A stretch of 45,196 bases of DNA from Phaeocystidibacter sp965659725 (GTDB lineage Bacteria > Bacteroidota > Bacteroidia > Flavobacteriales > Schleiferiaceae): positions 1 to 45,196 of the forward strand of contig CBFHXG010000015.1 in assembly GCA_965659725.1 (NCBI GenBank), given 5' to 3'. The notes below the pieces were generated by a model. It saw nothing but the letters and a program-made list of their open reading frames with translations, made no database searches and was not told the DNA's origin. Positions 34,288 through 41,094 of this stretch are shown in pieces. Within the stretch, counting starts at the first letter, position 1. Each line of letters begins with the position of its first letter. The position numbers and the translations under genes are program-made.

Positions 34288-34689
34288 ATGTCTGATCAAG
34301 AAACGCTTGAGATCGCCAAGCTACAAGGAGAAATTGAATCGTACTTGAACCTAGGATCTACTCGGATCGTATTTGATTACCACGACAAGGGCAAGTTGAT
34401 GCGCTTAGACCTGGTCACTGTGAACCCTCGCCACGACCAAAGCTTTCTATTCCACACTGTAGAAGGATATGATAAGATCGATGTGCTCAAGAAGATGTTC
34501 GAGTATGTGAAGATCTACCGAGATAAGGAGAACACATTTACTATTCAGTGGATTGTCAAGGGTAAAGAAGAGCTCCACACGTCCTATTTCCGCGCAAAAG
34601 ATATCCCTGAAGCTATCGACAAATTGCATTACGGTCGAGACCCTAACAGCGTAACCATCTTCTCGGTGGTCATGAATCCGATTTCATAG
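34288..34689 (+). CDS. Conserved-looking cytoplasmic protein, unknown function
   Basis: A 133-residue soluble protein without signal or membrane segment. The pattern alternates beta strands (TRIVFDYHDKGKLMRLDLVTV, TFTIQWIVKGKEELHTSYF) and helices (DVLKKMFEYVKIYRD, DIPEAIDKLHYG), consistent with a small alpha/beta domain. No catalytic motif seen and no family recognised. Codon use matches its neighbours. It could be a Bacteroidota-specific housekeeping unknown. Confidence 0.65.
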   Translation: MSDQETLEIAKLQGEIESYLNLGSTRIVFDYHDKGKLMRLDLVTVNPRHDQSFLFHTVEGYDKIDVLKKMFEYVKIYRDKENTFTIQWIVKGKEELHTSYFRAKDIPEAIDKLHYGRDPNSVTIFSVVMNPIS

Positions 34690-34751
34690 GAGGCCAACCT
34701 TTCACCAGATTTCCGTATCTTTTTGGTAGAACAATCCCAAACTGAACGGCA

Positions 34752-34937
34752 ATGACCAGAGATCCAAGAGACCGCAGATCGCCCGCTCAACGCAGGGCAG
34801 TGCGCCAAAGAGCTCGCAAACTCCAAAAAAGGAAGAAGCGAAAACTCACTCGTGCAGAGAAATTTCAGATTGCTTTCGTCATCTTGATCATCCTCGTAAT
34901 CGTGATCGGATCCGTCCTTGTGGCCCAGTCGTTGTGA
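34752..34937 (+). CDS. Small basic single-helix membrane protein
   Basis: A 61-residue protein with a strongly basic N-terminal half (residues 3-38, with RRSPAQRRAVRQRARKLQ and KRKKRKLTR) and a single membrane helix (IAFVILIILVIVIGSVLV). The charge predicts an N-in orientation with the basic tail in the cytoplasm, where it could touch nucleic acid, ribosome or phospholipid head groups. No family recognised. A TATCTTTT box lies about 28 nt upstream. An opposite-strand frame across this gene was rejected. Confidence 0.5.
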   Translation: MTRDPRDRRSPAQRRAVRQRARKLQKRKKRKLTRAEKFQIAFVILIILVIVIGSVLVAQSL

Positions 34938-34958
34938 GAATTTGGTTACAATTAAAAT

Positions 34959-34966
34959 TATTTTTG
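34959..34966 (+). promoter_or_regulatory. -7 box (TATTTTTG) upstream of the 28-residue protein
   Basis: Exact TAnnTTTG. TTG elements lie 14 nt (34942-34944) and 24 nt (34932-34934) upstream, both just outside the best range. It gives a leader of about 31 nt for the ATG at 35002. Confidence 0.45.
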
Positions 34967-35001
34967 TAATTTCCTTTTCGAACAACCACAACACACTCAT
35001 T

Positions 35002-35088
35002 ATGAAAGCCTTAAACTTACAAATCGCAGGCGTCCTCTTGATCATTGCTTTGATCGTAGGTTTTGCCATTTCATTTGCAGGAGTCTAA
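35002..35088 (+). CDS. 28-residue single-helix membrane peptide
   Basis: ATG-initiated frame encoding MKALNLQIAGVLLIIALI followed by VGFAISFAGV and TAA. It consists almost entirely of one hydrophobic helix with a single positive charge after Met. It has its own promoter-like box and lies between two other small membrane-protein genes on the same strand. Too short for most gene finders. It may be a small regulatory membrane peptide; function unknown. Confidence 0.5.
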   Translation: MKALNLQIAGVLLIIALIVGFAISFAGV

Positions 35089-35103
35089 CCCTAAGAAACC
35101 CAC

Positions 35104-35111
35104 TATCTTTG
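35104..35111 (+). promoter_or_regulatory. TAnnTTTG box (TATCTTTG) 4 nt before the 86-residue protein
   Basis: Exact consensus, then CGGC, then ATG at 35116. One of the three exact members of the 4-nt class. Predicted leaderless. Confidence 0.55.
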
Positions 35112-35115
35112 CGGC

Positions 35116-35376
35116 ATGAACACCGCATTGAAAGTACTTACAGCAATCGTTGTGATCTTGATCTTTGGTGGATTATTCACTGAAGACATGGACAACTTCT
35201 TACGCCATGCGTTCCCCGCCGGAATGCTGGCGTTCGCTTTTTTATGGGTCCCCTTCATCCTCTTTTATCGATACGATCTGAAAACGCACAAGCGCGATGA
35301 GTACAGGGAAATGTTGAACAGAAGGGGTATTAAGCATCATTCGGAGGATACCGAGGAAGAAGACTCCCGCACCTGA
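35116..35376 (+). CDS. Small membrane protein with acidic tail, unknown function
   Basis: An 86-residue protein with two membrane helices (VLTAIVVILIFGGLF and AGMLAFAFLWVPFILFYRY) followed by a charged cytoplasmic tail that ends in DTEEEDSRT. No family recognised. The last 40 nt overlap the 3' end of the convergent DUF1853 gene, and the acidic tail is encoded there, so it may be partly a by-product of the overlap. Confidence 0.6.
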   Translation: MNTALKVLTAIVVILIFGGLFTEDMDNFLRHAFPAGMLAFAFLWVPFILFYRYDLKTHKRDEYREMLNRRGIKHHSEDTEEEDSRT

Positions 35377-36155
35377 AATGTCTTGGGCATTATGATCAAA
35401 TGCTGATAAATTGGCCCGTCTAATTTGAATAAATGGGTTGGCTCTTCTTCTTCAAACCATTCGATTTCATTCTCACCCATATTCGGTGGCCAGGCAATCC
35501 ACTCCCACCTTTGGTTCATCGGTGTTGCCTTCACTTTAGTACGGCCACTCATCCAAACTCCCTTTTCGCAATTCTTCGCTATCAATGGATGCGCACATCT
35601 TGGCCCACCTTCTTCTTCAAAGATCCGACCACGTGAAAACACCACATGCTGAAACTTGATGTCTGGATACTTATCCTTCACATACGCTTTTCCATGTTCA
35701 AGTTGATTGGCGAATTTCTTCATCCTATTCTCCAAAACATCCCTAGCATTTGGCCCCACTACCTGCATTTCTCCTTTCTCATCTTCGATATACAGATAGA
35801 ACTTCACAGATACCTCTACGTGTAGACCTTTTCCATTCGCCGTCTCAAGAAGAAGATCGAGTTCTGTAAGCTGTTGTTTACCATTGAAGATGCCCACACT
35901 GTGCTCCAACACTTCATAATCGAGATGAGCCATAAAAATAGCCTTCACCAATCGTTCGAAGATCCGTCCCATACGCAGCGGTGTTTCGGCTAATCGGCCT
36001 TCCAACATCTTCAATTCTCGATGCAATACTTGATCGTCTAAACGATCTAAATCCCCCGGCGTAAAGTCCCAGGTCTCCTTCATGTTGAAAAAGCTAGGGC
36101 TCGTCATGATCCATTGAACGGCCCTATGTAAATCATCGATGTTTGGTGGAGTCAT
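35337..36155 (-). CDS. DUF1853 family protein, probable PD-(D/E)XK nuclease fold
   Basis: A 272-residue protein. The central region ELDLLLETANGKGLHVEVSVKFYLYI matches the DUF1853 signature, which has the layout of a PD-(D/E)XK nuclease core: an acidic ELD strand followed by an ExxVK strand. Upstream, RIFERLVKAIF provides the first helix with Glu. Whether it cuts DNA is not known. The C-terminal half includes GRTKVKATPMNQRWEWI. It is divergent from the DjlA-like gene with only 26 nt between the start codons, and its 3' end overlaps a small membrane-protein gene by 40 nt. Confidence 0.75.
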   Translation of the reverse strand: MTPPNIDDLHRAVQWIMTSPSFFNMKETWDFTPGDLDRLDDQVLHRELKMLEGRLAETPLRMGRIFERLVKAIFMAHLDYEVLEHSVGIFNGKQQLTELDLLLETANGKGLHVEVSVKFYLYIEDEKGEMQVVGPNARDVLENRMKKFANQLEHGKAYVKDKYPDIKFQHVVFSRGRIFEEEGGPRCAHPLIAKNCEKGVWMSGRTKVKATPMNQRWEWIAWPPNMGENEIEWFEEEEPTHLFKLDGPIYQHLIIMPKTFQVRESSSSVSSE

Positions 36156-36169
36156 GTAGCAGAAGATAG

Positions 36170-36177
36170 TACATTTA
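36170..36177 (+). promoter_or_regulatory. TAnnTTTG-like box (TACATTTA) 4 nt before the GTG of the DjlA-like gene
   Basis: One mismatch to consensus, then AGGC, then GTG at 36182. A TTG lies 24 nt upstream, inside the divergent gene. Predicted leaderless with a GTG start. Confidence 0.45.
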
Positions 36178-36181
36178 AGGC

Positions 36182-36940
36182 GTGAAAAGAATATGGACAG
36201 TAATAGGCGGAGTAAGCGGTTGGATGATGGGAGGTCCGATCGGAGCCATTGTTGGAGCCGCCTTAGGAGAACTCCTTTCGGGCTCTAATGCCGAAACCAA
36301 AAGAAGAGCTGAACAGACCTTCAATACGGGAAGGCGACCTCAGCCTGATCACACTAAGCCAGGTGATTTCCACCTAGCGCTTTTGATCCTATCGGCAGTT
36401 GTCATCAAGTCGGATGGCCATGTTGACCAAAGGGAGCTGGATTTTGTACGCGATCGTTTCGTTCGACTTTTTGGAAAAGAGAAAGCGAATGAAAGCTTTG
36501 AGATATTCAAGAAGATCGTTAACCAAAAGATCCAGCTTACCAAGGTAACCGAGCAGATCCGTCGTAATATGGCTCATAGCGGCCGCCTCCAGTTACTCCA
36601 CTTCCTTTTCGGCGTGGCTGCAGCAGACGGAAAGTTTCACAAGGATGAGATCGACACGATCCACAAGATCGCTCGTCAGCTTTACATCAGCGATGCTGAT
36701 TTTAGGTCTATTCAAGCCACGTATCAACCTTCCACCAACGTCGATGCAGCCTATGAGATTCTAGAGATCACAAAGTCTGCCTCAGATCAAGATATTAAGA
36801 AAGCCTATCGTAAAATGGCGATCAAGTATCACCCTGACAAACTCCAGCATTTGGGTGAGGATGTTCAGAAAGCTGCCCAAGAGAAATTCGTGAAGGTTCA
36901 AGAGGCCTACGATAAGATCTGCAAGGAACGTGGAATCTAA
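36182..36940 (+). CDS. djlA: DjlA-like co-chaperone (TerB plus J domain)
   Basis: A 252-residue protein. The N-terminal glycine-rich hydrophobic segment (GGVSGWMMGGPIGAIVGAALGELL) is a membrane insertion or glycine-zipper element. A TerB-like helical domain covers about 60-170 (LLILSAVVIKSDGHVDQRELDFV, FGVAAADGKFHKDEIDTI). The C-terminal J domain (about 188-252) has the HPD motif in IKYHPDKL, needed to stimulate DnaK ATPase. This is the E. coli DjlA order. The start is GTG at 36182. Confidence 0.88.
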   Translation: MKRIWTVIGGVSGWMMGGPIGAIVGAALGELLSGSNAETKRRAEQTFNTGRRPQPDHTKPGDFHLALLILSAVVIKSDGHVDQRELDFVRDRFVRLFGKEKANESFEIFKKIVNQKIQLTKVTEQIRRNMAHSGRLQLLHFLFGVAAADGKFHKDEIDTIHKIARQLYISDADFRSIQATYQPSTNVDAAYEILEITKSASDQDIKKAYRKMAIKYHPDKLQHLGEDVQKAAQEKFVKVQEAYDKICKERGI

Positions 36941-37001
36941 AGTTCAATGGATGCATCAACCTAAACGGGCTGAAAAGTGTTCTATTAATGAACCTGATTA
37001 G

Positions 37002-37009
37002 TACCTTTG
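37002..37009 (+). promoter_or_regulatory. -7 box (TACCTTTG) before the polyprenyl synthase gene
   Basis: Exact TAnnTTTG, 10 nt before ATG at 37020, so the leader would be about 6 nt. No clear TTG at the preferred spacing. Confidence 0.5.
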
Positions 37010-37019
37010 AAGTCACTTC

Positions 37020-37994
37020 ATGGCATCCATTGACCATATAAAACGCCCCATCGAAAATGAGATGGCCGCTTTTGAACCTAAGTTCAGAGAGGCCATGAAA
37101 AGCAGGGTGGCTCTACTCGACCGTATCACGCACTACATTGTGAGAAGGAAGGGTAAGCAACTCAGACCCATGCTCGTTTTCCTAACTGCCAAGATGCACG
37201 GGGAAGTCAATGATTCCACCTACCGAGGAGCTAGTTTGATCGAGCTCATGCATACCGCCACCCTTGTTCACGACGATGTGGTTGACGACGCTAACATGCG
37301 TAGAGGTTTCTTCAGCATCAACGCCCTCTGGAAAAACAAGATCGCCGTTCTAGTTGGTGACTACCTGCTCTCCAAGGTTTTGCTCCTAGCCGTGGACAAT
37401 AGAGAGCATGAATTACTGCAGATCGTATCCACTGCCGTTCGGGAAATGTCGGAAGGTGAATTACTGCAGATTGAGAAGGCACGTAGGCTCGACATCGACG
37501 AGGATATCTACTTTGAGATCATTCGTCAGAAGACAGCTTCACTCATCTCTTCCTGCTGTGGTGTGGGAACGGCAAGTGCAGGAGCGGATGAAGAAACCGT
37601 CAAGAAAATGCGCCAATTTGGCGAGTGGTTGGGCATCGCCTTTCAGATCAAGGATGATTTGTTCGATTATGAATCGTCCAACAAGACCGGCAAACCTACG
37701 GGTATAGACATCAAAGAACAGAAGATGACCCTTCCGCTTATCTATGCCTTGAACAATGCTTCATCTAGCGACCGCAAGAGGATCATACGAATCGTAAAGA
37801 AGCACCACGATAAGCCCAAGAAGGTAGCGGAAGTCATTGAATACGTGCAGAATAGTGGCGGCATTGAATACGCCGAAAAACGCATGCGTGAATTCCGCGA
37901 CAAAGCCCTCGAAGTACTCAATGCCTATCCTGAATCAGAGTACAAGCATGCAATGAACAGCTTGGTGGAGTATGTGATCGAGAGGAAGAAATAG
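37020..37994 (+). CDS. Polyprenyl diphosphate synthase
   Basis: A 324-residue trans-prenyltransferase that condenses isopentenyl diphosphate onto an allylic chain. The first Asp-rich motif is VHDDVVDDANMRRG and the second is FQIKDDLFDY; KGKQLRPMLVFL precedes them. Length and residues before the first motif fit long-chain (octaprenyl-like) synthases that supply the menaquinone side chain, but chain length cannot be read with certainty. The gene appears monocistronic. Confidence 0.93.
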   Translation: MASIDHIKRPIENEMAAFEPKFREAMKSRVALLDRITHYIVRRKGKQLRPMLVFLTAKMHGEVNDSTYRGASLIELMHTATLVHDDVVDDANMRRGFFSINALWKNKIAVLVGDYLLSKVLLLAVDNREHELLQIVSTAVREMSEGELLQIEKARRLDIDEDIYFEIIRQKTASLISSCCGVGTASAGADEETVKKMRQFGEWLGIAFQIKDDLFDYESSNKTGKPTGIDIKEQKMTLPLIYALNNASSSDRKRIIRIVKKHHDKPKKVAEVIEYVQNSGGIEYAEKRMREFRDKALEVLNAYPESEYKHAMNSLVEYVIERKK

Positions 37995-38153
37995 GAAAGG
38001 TTTTAAGGATTTCAGGGGATGTGAAACCTGTTTATACGTTTCTGAGTTTATTCGTTCATACGTTCTCTTCGTAATCCCCTCCAGTAGAGTATCACCTCTA
38101 GGTAGTCCGTTTTCACGTTCCAACATTGGTACGCAACGACGTTCTCATGTTAC

Positions 38154-38170
38154 CCGTTTGTATCCGTTTA
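38154..38170 (+). repeat. 17-nt intergenic repeat, copy 2
   Basis: CCGTTTGTATCCGTTTA, identical to 26843-26859, and surrounded by looser CGTTT/CGTTC repeats. Confidence 0.6.
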
Positions 38171-38210
38171 TCCTCCGAGTACTTCTGTTTACTCGACCTA
38201 ACTTGAAAGC

Positions 38211-38246
38211 GGGGTCAGCGGGAGCTGGCCCCTTGGGGGTGACCCC
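38211..38246. other. GC-rich switch-like hairpin
   Basis: GGGGTCAGC (38211-38219) pairs over 9 bp with GCTGGCCCC (38224-38232) around a GGGA tetraloop, with one G-U pair. Alternatively GGGGTCA (38211-38217) pairs perfectly with TGACCCC (38240-38246). The two folds exclude each other. No T-tract follows. Confidence 0.5.
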
Positions 38247-38410
38247 ACTACTCGCATTCTGTTCATTTCAAGACACATAAGGCCATTAGAACAGGCAAAT
38301 CAAAGTTCTTAGTTCCAGAGAACCTTCTACTCTATCATTGTCAACACGAGTAAAGTCCTTCGTCCCTTCGTACGTTCGCTCCTTTAAACGTTTTAACGTC
38401 TACCGTTTAC

Positions 38411-38418
38411 TATCTTAG
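38411..38418 (+). promoter_or_regulatory. TAnnTTTG-like box (TATCTTAG) 4 nt before dnaG
   Basis: One mismatch to consensus, then CCTC, then ATG at 38423. Predicted leaderless; if so, the upstream structured region is not in the dnaG mRNA. Confidence 0.5.
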
Positions 38419-38422
38419 CCTC

Positions 38423-40408
38423 ATGGGTCGTATTTCCCAAGATACCATCAATAAGATCTTTGATTCTATTAGGATCGAGGAGGTGATCGGTGAGTTCGTA
38501 CAACTCAAGAAATCAGGTAGTTCCCTCAAGGGATTAAGTCCGTTTTCAAATGAGAAAACCCCGAGCTTCATTGTTTCTCCCGCCAAACAGATCTACAAGG
38601 ATTTCTCTTCTGGAAAAGGAGGAACCGCCGTGTCATTTCTCATGGAGCACGAGCATTTCACTTATCCAGAGGCATTGCGTTACCTGGCTCGCAAGTACAA
38701 TATCGAGATCGAAGAAGATGAAGTAAGCGATGAACAAAGGGAAGCGGCATCGGAACGGGAAAGTCTGTACATCGTATCCGAACACGCCCAAAAGTATTTC
38801 GAGGAACAACTATGGGAATCTGAAGAAGGTAGGAGCATCGGCCTAAGCTACTTTAAGGAGCGTGGTTTTACGGAAGAAACCATCAAGGAGTTCCATCTTG
38901 GATATGCACCAAACGGACGTGGTGTTTTCAGTGAAGATGCCATTTCTAAAGGGTACGCAGAGGAGTTTCTCGTAAAGAGTGGGCTTTCCATTAAACGCGA
39001 TTCAGGTGAACTCTTAGATCGGTTTTGGGGCCGAGTGATCTTTCCTATTCATAGCTTAAGCGGACGTACACTTGGCTTCGGCGGAAGGGTACTTCGAAAC
39101 GACGCGAAAACAGCGAAATACCTGAACTCTCCAGAGAGTGAGATCTACCATAAAAGCAAGATCCTTTATGGCCTGTATCAATCCAAAGGCCACATTGTAA
39201 AGGCTGATAAATGCCTTCTCGTAGAAGGGTATACCGATGTGATTTCCTTATATCAATCGGGGATCAAGAACGTGGTAGCTAGCTCGGGAACGGCGCTGAC
39301 CGTCGAGCAGATCCGATTAATCCGAAGGCTAACGGATAATGTCACCATCCTCTACGACGGCGACGCAGCCGGTATCAAGGCTTCATTTCGCGGAATCGAC
39401 CTGATCCTCGAGGAAGGATTGAATGTGCGTGTGTTACTATTCCCTGATGGTGAAGATCCCGACAGCTTTGCCCGCAAGCACCCACAACATGAGCTGGAAG
39501 AGTATTTGAAGGAAGAGGAGTCTGACTTCATCAGCTTCAAAGCGAAAATGTTGAAGGCCGATAGCAAGGACGACCCTATAGCTAAGGCCAATGTGATCCG
39601 TGATATCGTTCAAAGTATCGCCTTGATTCCAGATGATATCTCCCGTGATATCTATATCCGTTCATGCGCACAGATCATGGACATGGAGGAGAAAGTTCTT
39701 TTCTCTGAACTGGCTCAGCTGCGGAAAAAACATATTGCAGAAAAGGACAAGCGCAAGAAATCGGATGAGCGTCGCATGCAGGTCGTTCGTGATCAAGCAC
39801 AACAACCCGATGAACTTTCCGGCACGGAGGAGGCATTCATTGCCGATGCTCAAGATAGCCTGCATTACAAACAAGAAGAAGCACTCATTTGGATCTTACT
39901 CAATCATGCTCAAGATGAGATCCGATACGATGCCGACCCAGAGGATCCGGAGAATGATGAAAAGGTTGAGGAACCCGCAGCCGTATTCATTCTGGAAGAG
40001 CTTCAAGGAGATGGATTCACCTTCGAGAATGCCATATTCAGAGTGGTCTATGAAAAGATCCTCACCGCTTATGAAGCTGAAGAAGAGTTGCCTACCGGAA
40101 CTGATTTTGCGCGTTCGGAAGATAAACGACTATCATCCATGGCCACGGATCTAATGACGGAAAGATATGCCTTGAGCGATTGGAAGCGCAAAGAAGTATT
40201 TGTACTGGACAGATCCGTCCACTTGTCCAAATTCACCATTGAATCCGTCCTGCGCTTCAAAGCATGTAAGGTGGATAAAATGATCCATGATCTCAATGAC
40301 AAGATCAAGGAGAATACCGTGGAAGATATGACCGCCGCCATTCAACGCATTTCGAAGTTGATGAAAATGCGAAACAAGATCAATCAACAATTAAACCGAG
40401 TGATTTGA
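38423..40408 (+). CDS. dnaG: DNA primase without the usual CHC2 zinc ligands
   Basis: A 661-residue DnaG that makes RNA primers at the replication fork. The N-terminal domain aligns with the CHC2 zinc-binding domain (GLSPFSNEKTPSF, then KQIYKDFSSGKGG), but the four ligands are replaced: S39 for Cys, S42 for His, D60 for Cys and S63 for Cys. The TOPRIM core is intact (LLVEGYTDVISLYQSG with Glu, LYDGDAAGIKA with DxD). The C-terminal helical part would bind the DnaB helicase. As I recall, other flavobacterial primases also lack these ligands. Its TGA overlaps the TTG start of the next gene. Confidence 0.95.
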   Translation: MGRISQDTINKIFDSIRIEEVIGEFVQLKKSGSSLKGLSPFSNEKTPSFIVSPAKQIYKDFSSGKGGTAVSFLMEHEHFTYPEALRYLARKYNIEIEEDEVSDEQREAASERESLYIVSEHAQKYFEEQLWESEEGRSIGLSYFKERGFTEETIKEFHLGYAPNGRGVFSEDAISKGYAEEFLVKSGLSIKRDSGELLDRFWGRVIFPIHSLSGRTLGFGGRVLRNDAKTAKYLNSPESEIYHKSKILYGLYQSKGHIVKADKCLLVEGYTDVISLYQSGIKNVVASSGTALTVEQIRLIRRLTDNVTILYDGDAAGIKASFRGIDLILEEGLNVRVLLFPDGEDPDSFARKHPQHELEEYLKEEESDFISFKAKMLKADSKDDPIAKANVIRDIVQSIALIPDDISRDIYIRSCAQIMDMEEKVLFSELAQLRKKHIAEKDKRKKSDERRMQVVRDQAQQPDELSGTEEAFIADAQDSLHYKQEEALIWILLNHAQDEIRYDADPEDPENDEKVEEPAAVFILEELQGDGFTFENAIFRVVYEKILTAYEAEEELPTGTDFARSEDKRLSSMATDLMTERYALSDWKRKEVFVLDRSVHLSKFTIESVLRFKACKVDKMIHDLNDKIKENTVEDMTAAIQRISKLMKMRNKINQQLNRVI

Positions 40409-41094
40409 ATCCAATCGTTCTCTTACACGGCGCTTTAGGATCAGGCAAGCAACTAGAGCCTATTCGTGAAGCACTAGCAAAACAGACCGATCGCACTATT
40501 CACTTCTACAACTTCCCTGGTCACGGTGGTGAAGATGTTCCCACAGATGGCTTTAGAATGGATAAACTAGCAAAGGACTTTGGCGCCTGGCTATCACTCA
40601 ACAATATCATGGGCGCCGATATCTTCGGATATAGCATGGGAGGATACGTCGCGCTACTCACCGTACGAAAGAACCCCGAGCGAATTAGGCACATTCTAAC
40701 CCTCGGAACCAAATTCGATTGGTCGGTTGAAGGCGCTAAACGCGAAACCAAACATCTCAATGCAAAGGTCATCTCCGAAAAGGTCCCTAAATACGCCCAG
40801 CACCTCGAGAACCTGCACGGTGGTCATTGGGTAGACGTATTGTCGGCCACCGCTCAGCTCATGACTCACTTGGGGGCGAAGCCTTTATTGGATGAATACA
40901 CCCTTCAAATGATCCAGCATCCCGTTGTGATCACGCGGGGTTCAGAAGATAAAATGGTAAGTGCGGAGGAATCAGAGCAAGTTGCGATCGACCTACCAGA
41001 TGCGCGATACGAAGAGGTGGTGGGTTGGCCACATCCGTTGGAGAAACTCGATCCTACAAAACTTACCGCTCACATTTTGAAGCACCTTAATTAA
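40405..41094 (+). CDS. Alpha/beta hydrolase with TTG start
   Basis: A 229-residue alpha/beta hydrolase. VLLHGALGSGKQ near the start is the oxyanion-hole region, the nucleophile elbow is GYSMGG with S77, an acid follows in RGSEDKMVS, and the catalytic His is in GWPHPLE near the end, so the triad looks complete. The substrate is unknown. The only sensible start is TTG at 40405, because the oxyanion loop begins four codons later and no ATG precedes it. TTGA overlaps the dnaG stop, so translation is probably coupled. Its stop abuts the convergent aldehyde dehydrogenase stop. Confidence 0.85.
   Translation: MNPIVLLHGALGSGKQLEPIREALAKQTDRTIHFYNFPGHGGEDVPTDGFRMDKLAKDFGAWLSLNNIMGADIFGYSMGGYVALLTVRKNPERIRHILTLGTKFDWSVEGAKRETKHLNAKVISEKVPKYAQHLENLHGGHWVDVLSATAQLMTHLGAKPLLDEYTLQMIQHPVVITRGSEDKMVSAEESEQVAIDLPDARYEEVVGWPHPLEKLDPTKLTAHILKHLN

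Larger units (their letters stand above)
37995..38422 (+). other. 428-bp intergenic region upstream of dnaG
   Basis: No protein gene or recognised RNA. Contents: degenerate CGTTT/CGTTC repeats at about 38029-38064 (GTTTATACGTTT, GTTTATTCGTTC, ATACGTTC), the 17-nt repeat at 38154-38170, a GC-rich hairpin at 38211-38246, a small inverted repeat GTTCT-N9-AGAAC near 38310-38330, another CGTT cluster at about 38370-38410 and the dnaG promoter box. RNase P RNA, tmRNA and SRP RNA hallmarks were looked for and not found. Confidence 0.5.

Noticed and set aside
34629..35069. Minus-strand 146-codon frame across the small membrane-protein genes
   Set aside because: It lies opposite three better-supported plus-strand frames with promoter boxes, has irregular composition and no recognisable domain.
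26843..38170. CRISPR array suggested by repeated CGTTT units
   Set aside because: Units are short, degenerate and irregularly spaced, with no uniform repeats or spacers and no cas genes.
37995..38422. RNase P RNA, tmRNA or SRP RNA in the 428-bp gap
   Set aside because: I looked for GAGGAAAGTCC-type, tRNA-like and GGAAGCAGC-type hallmarks and found none.
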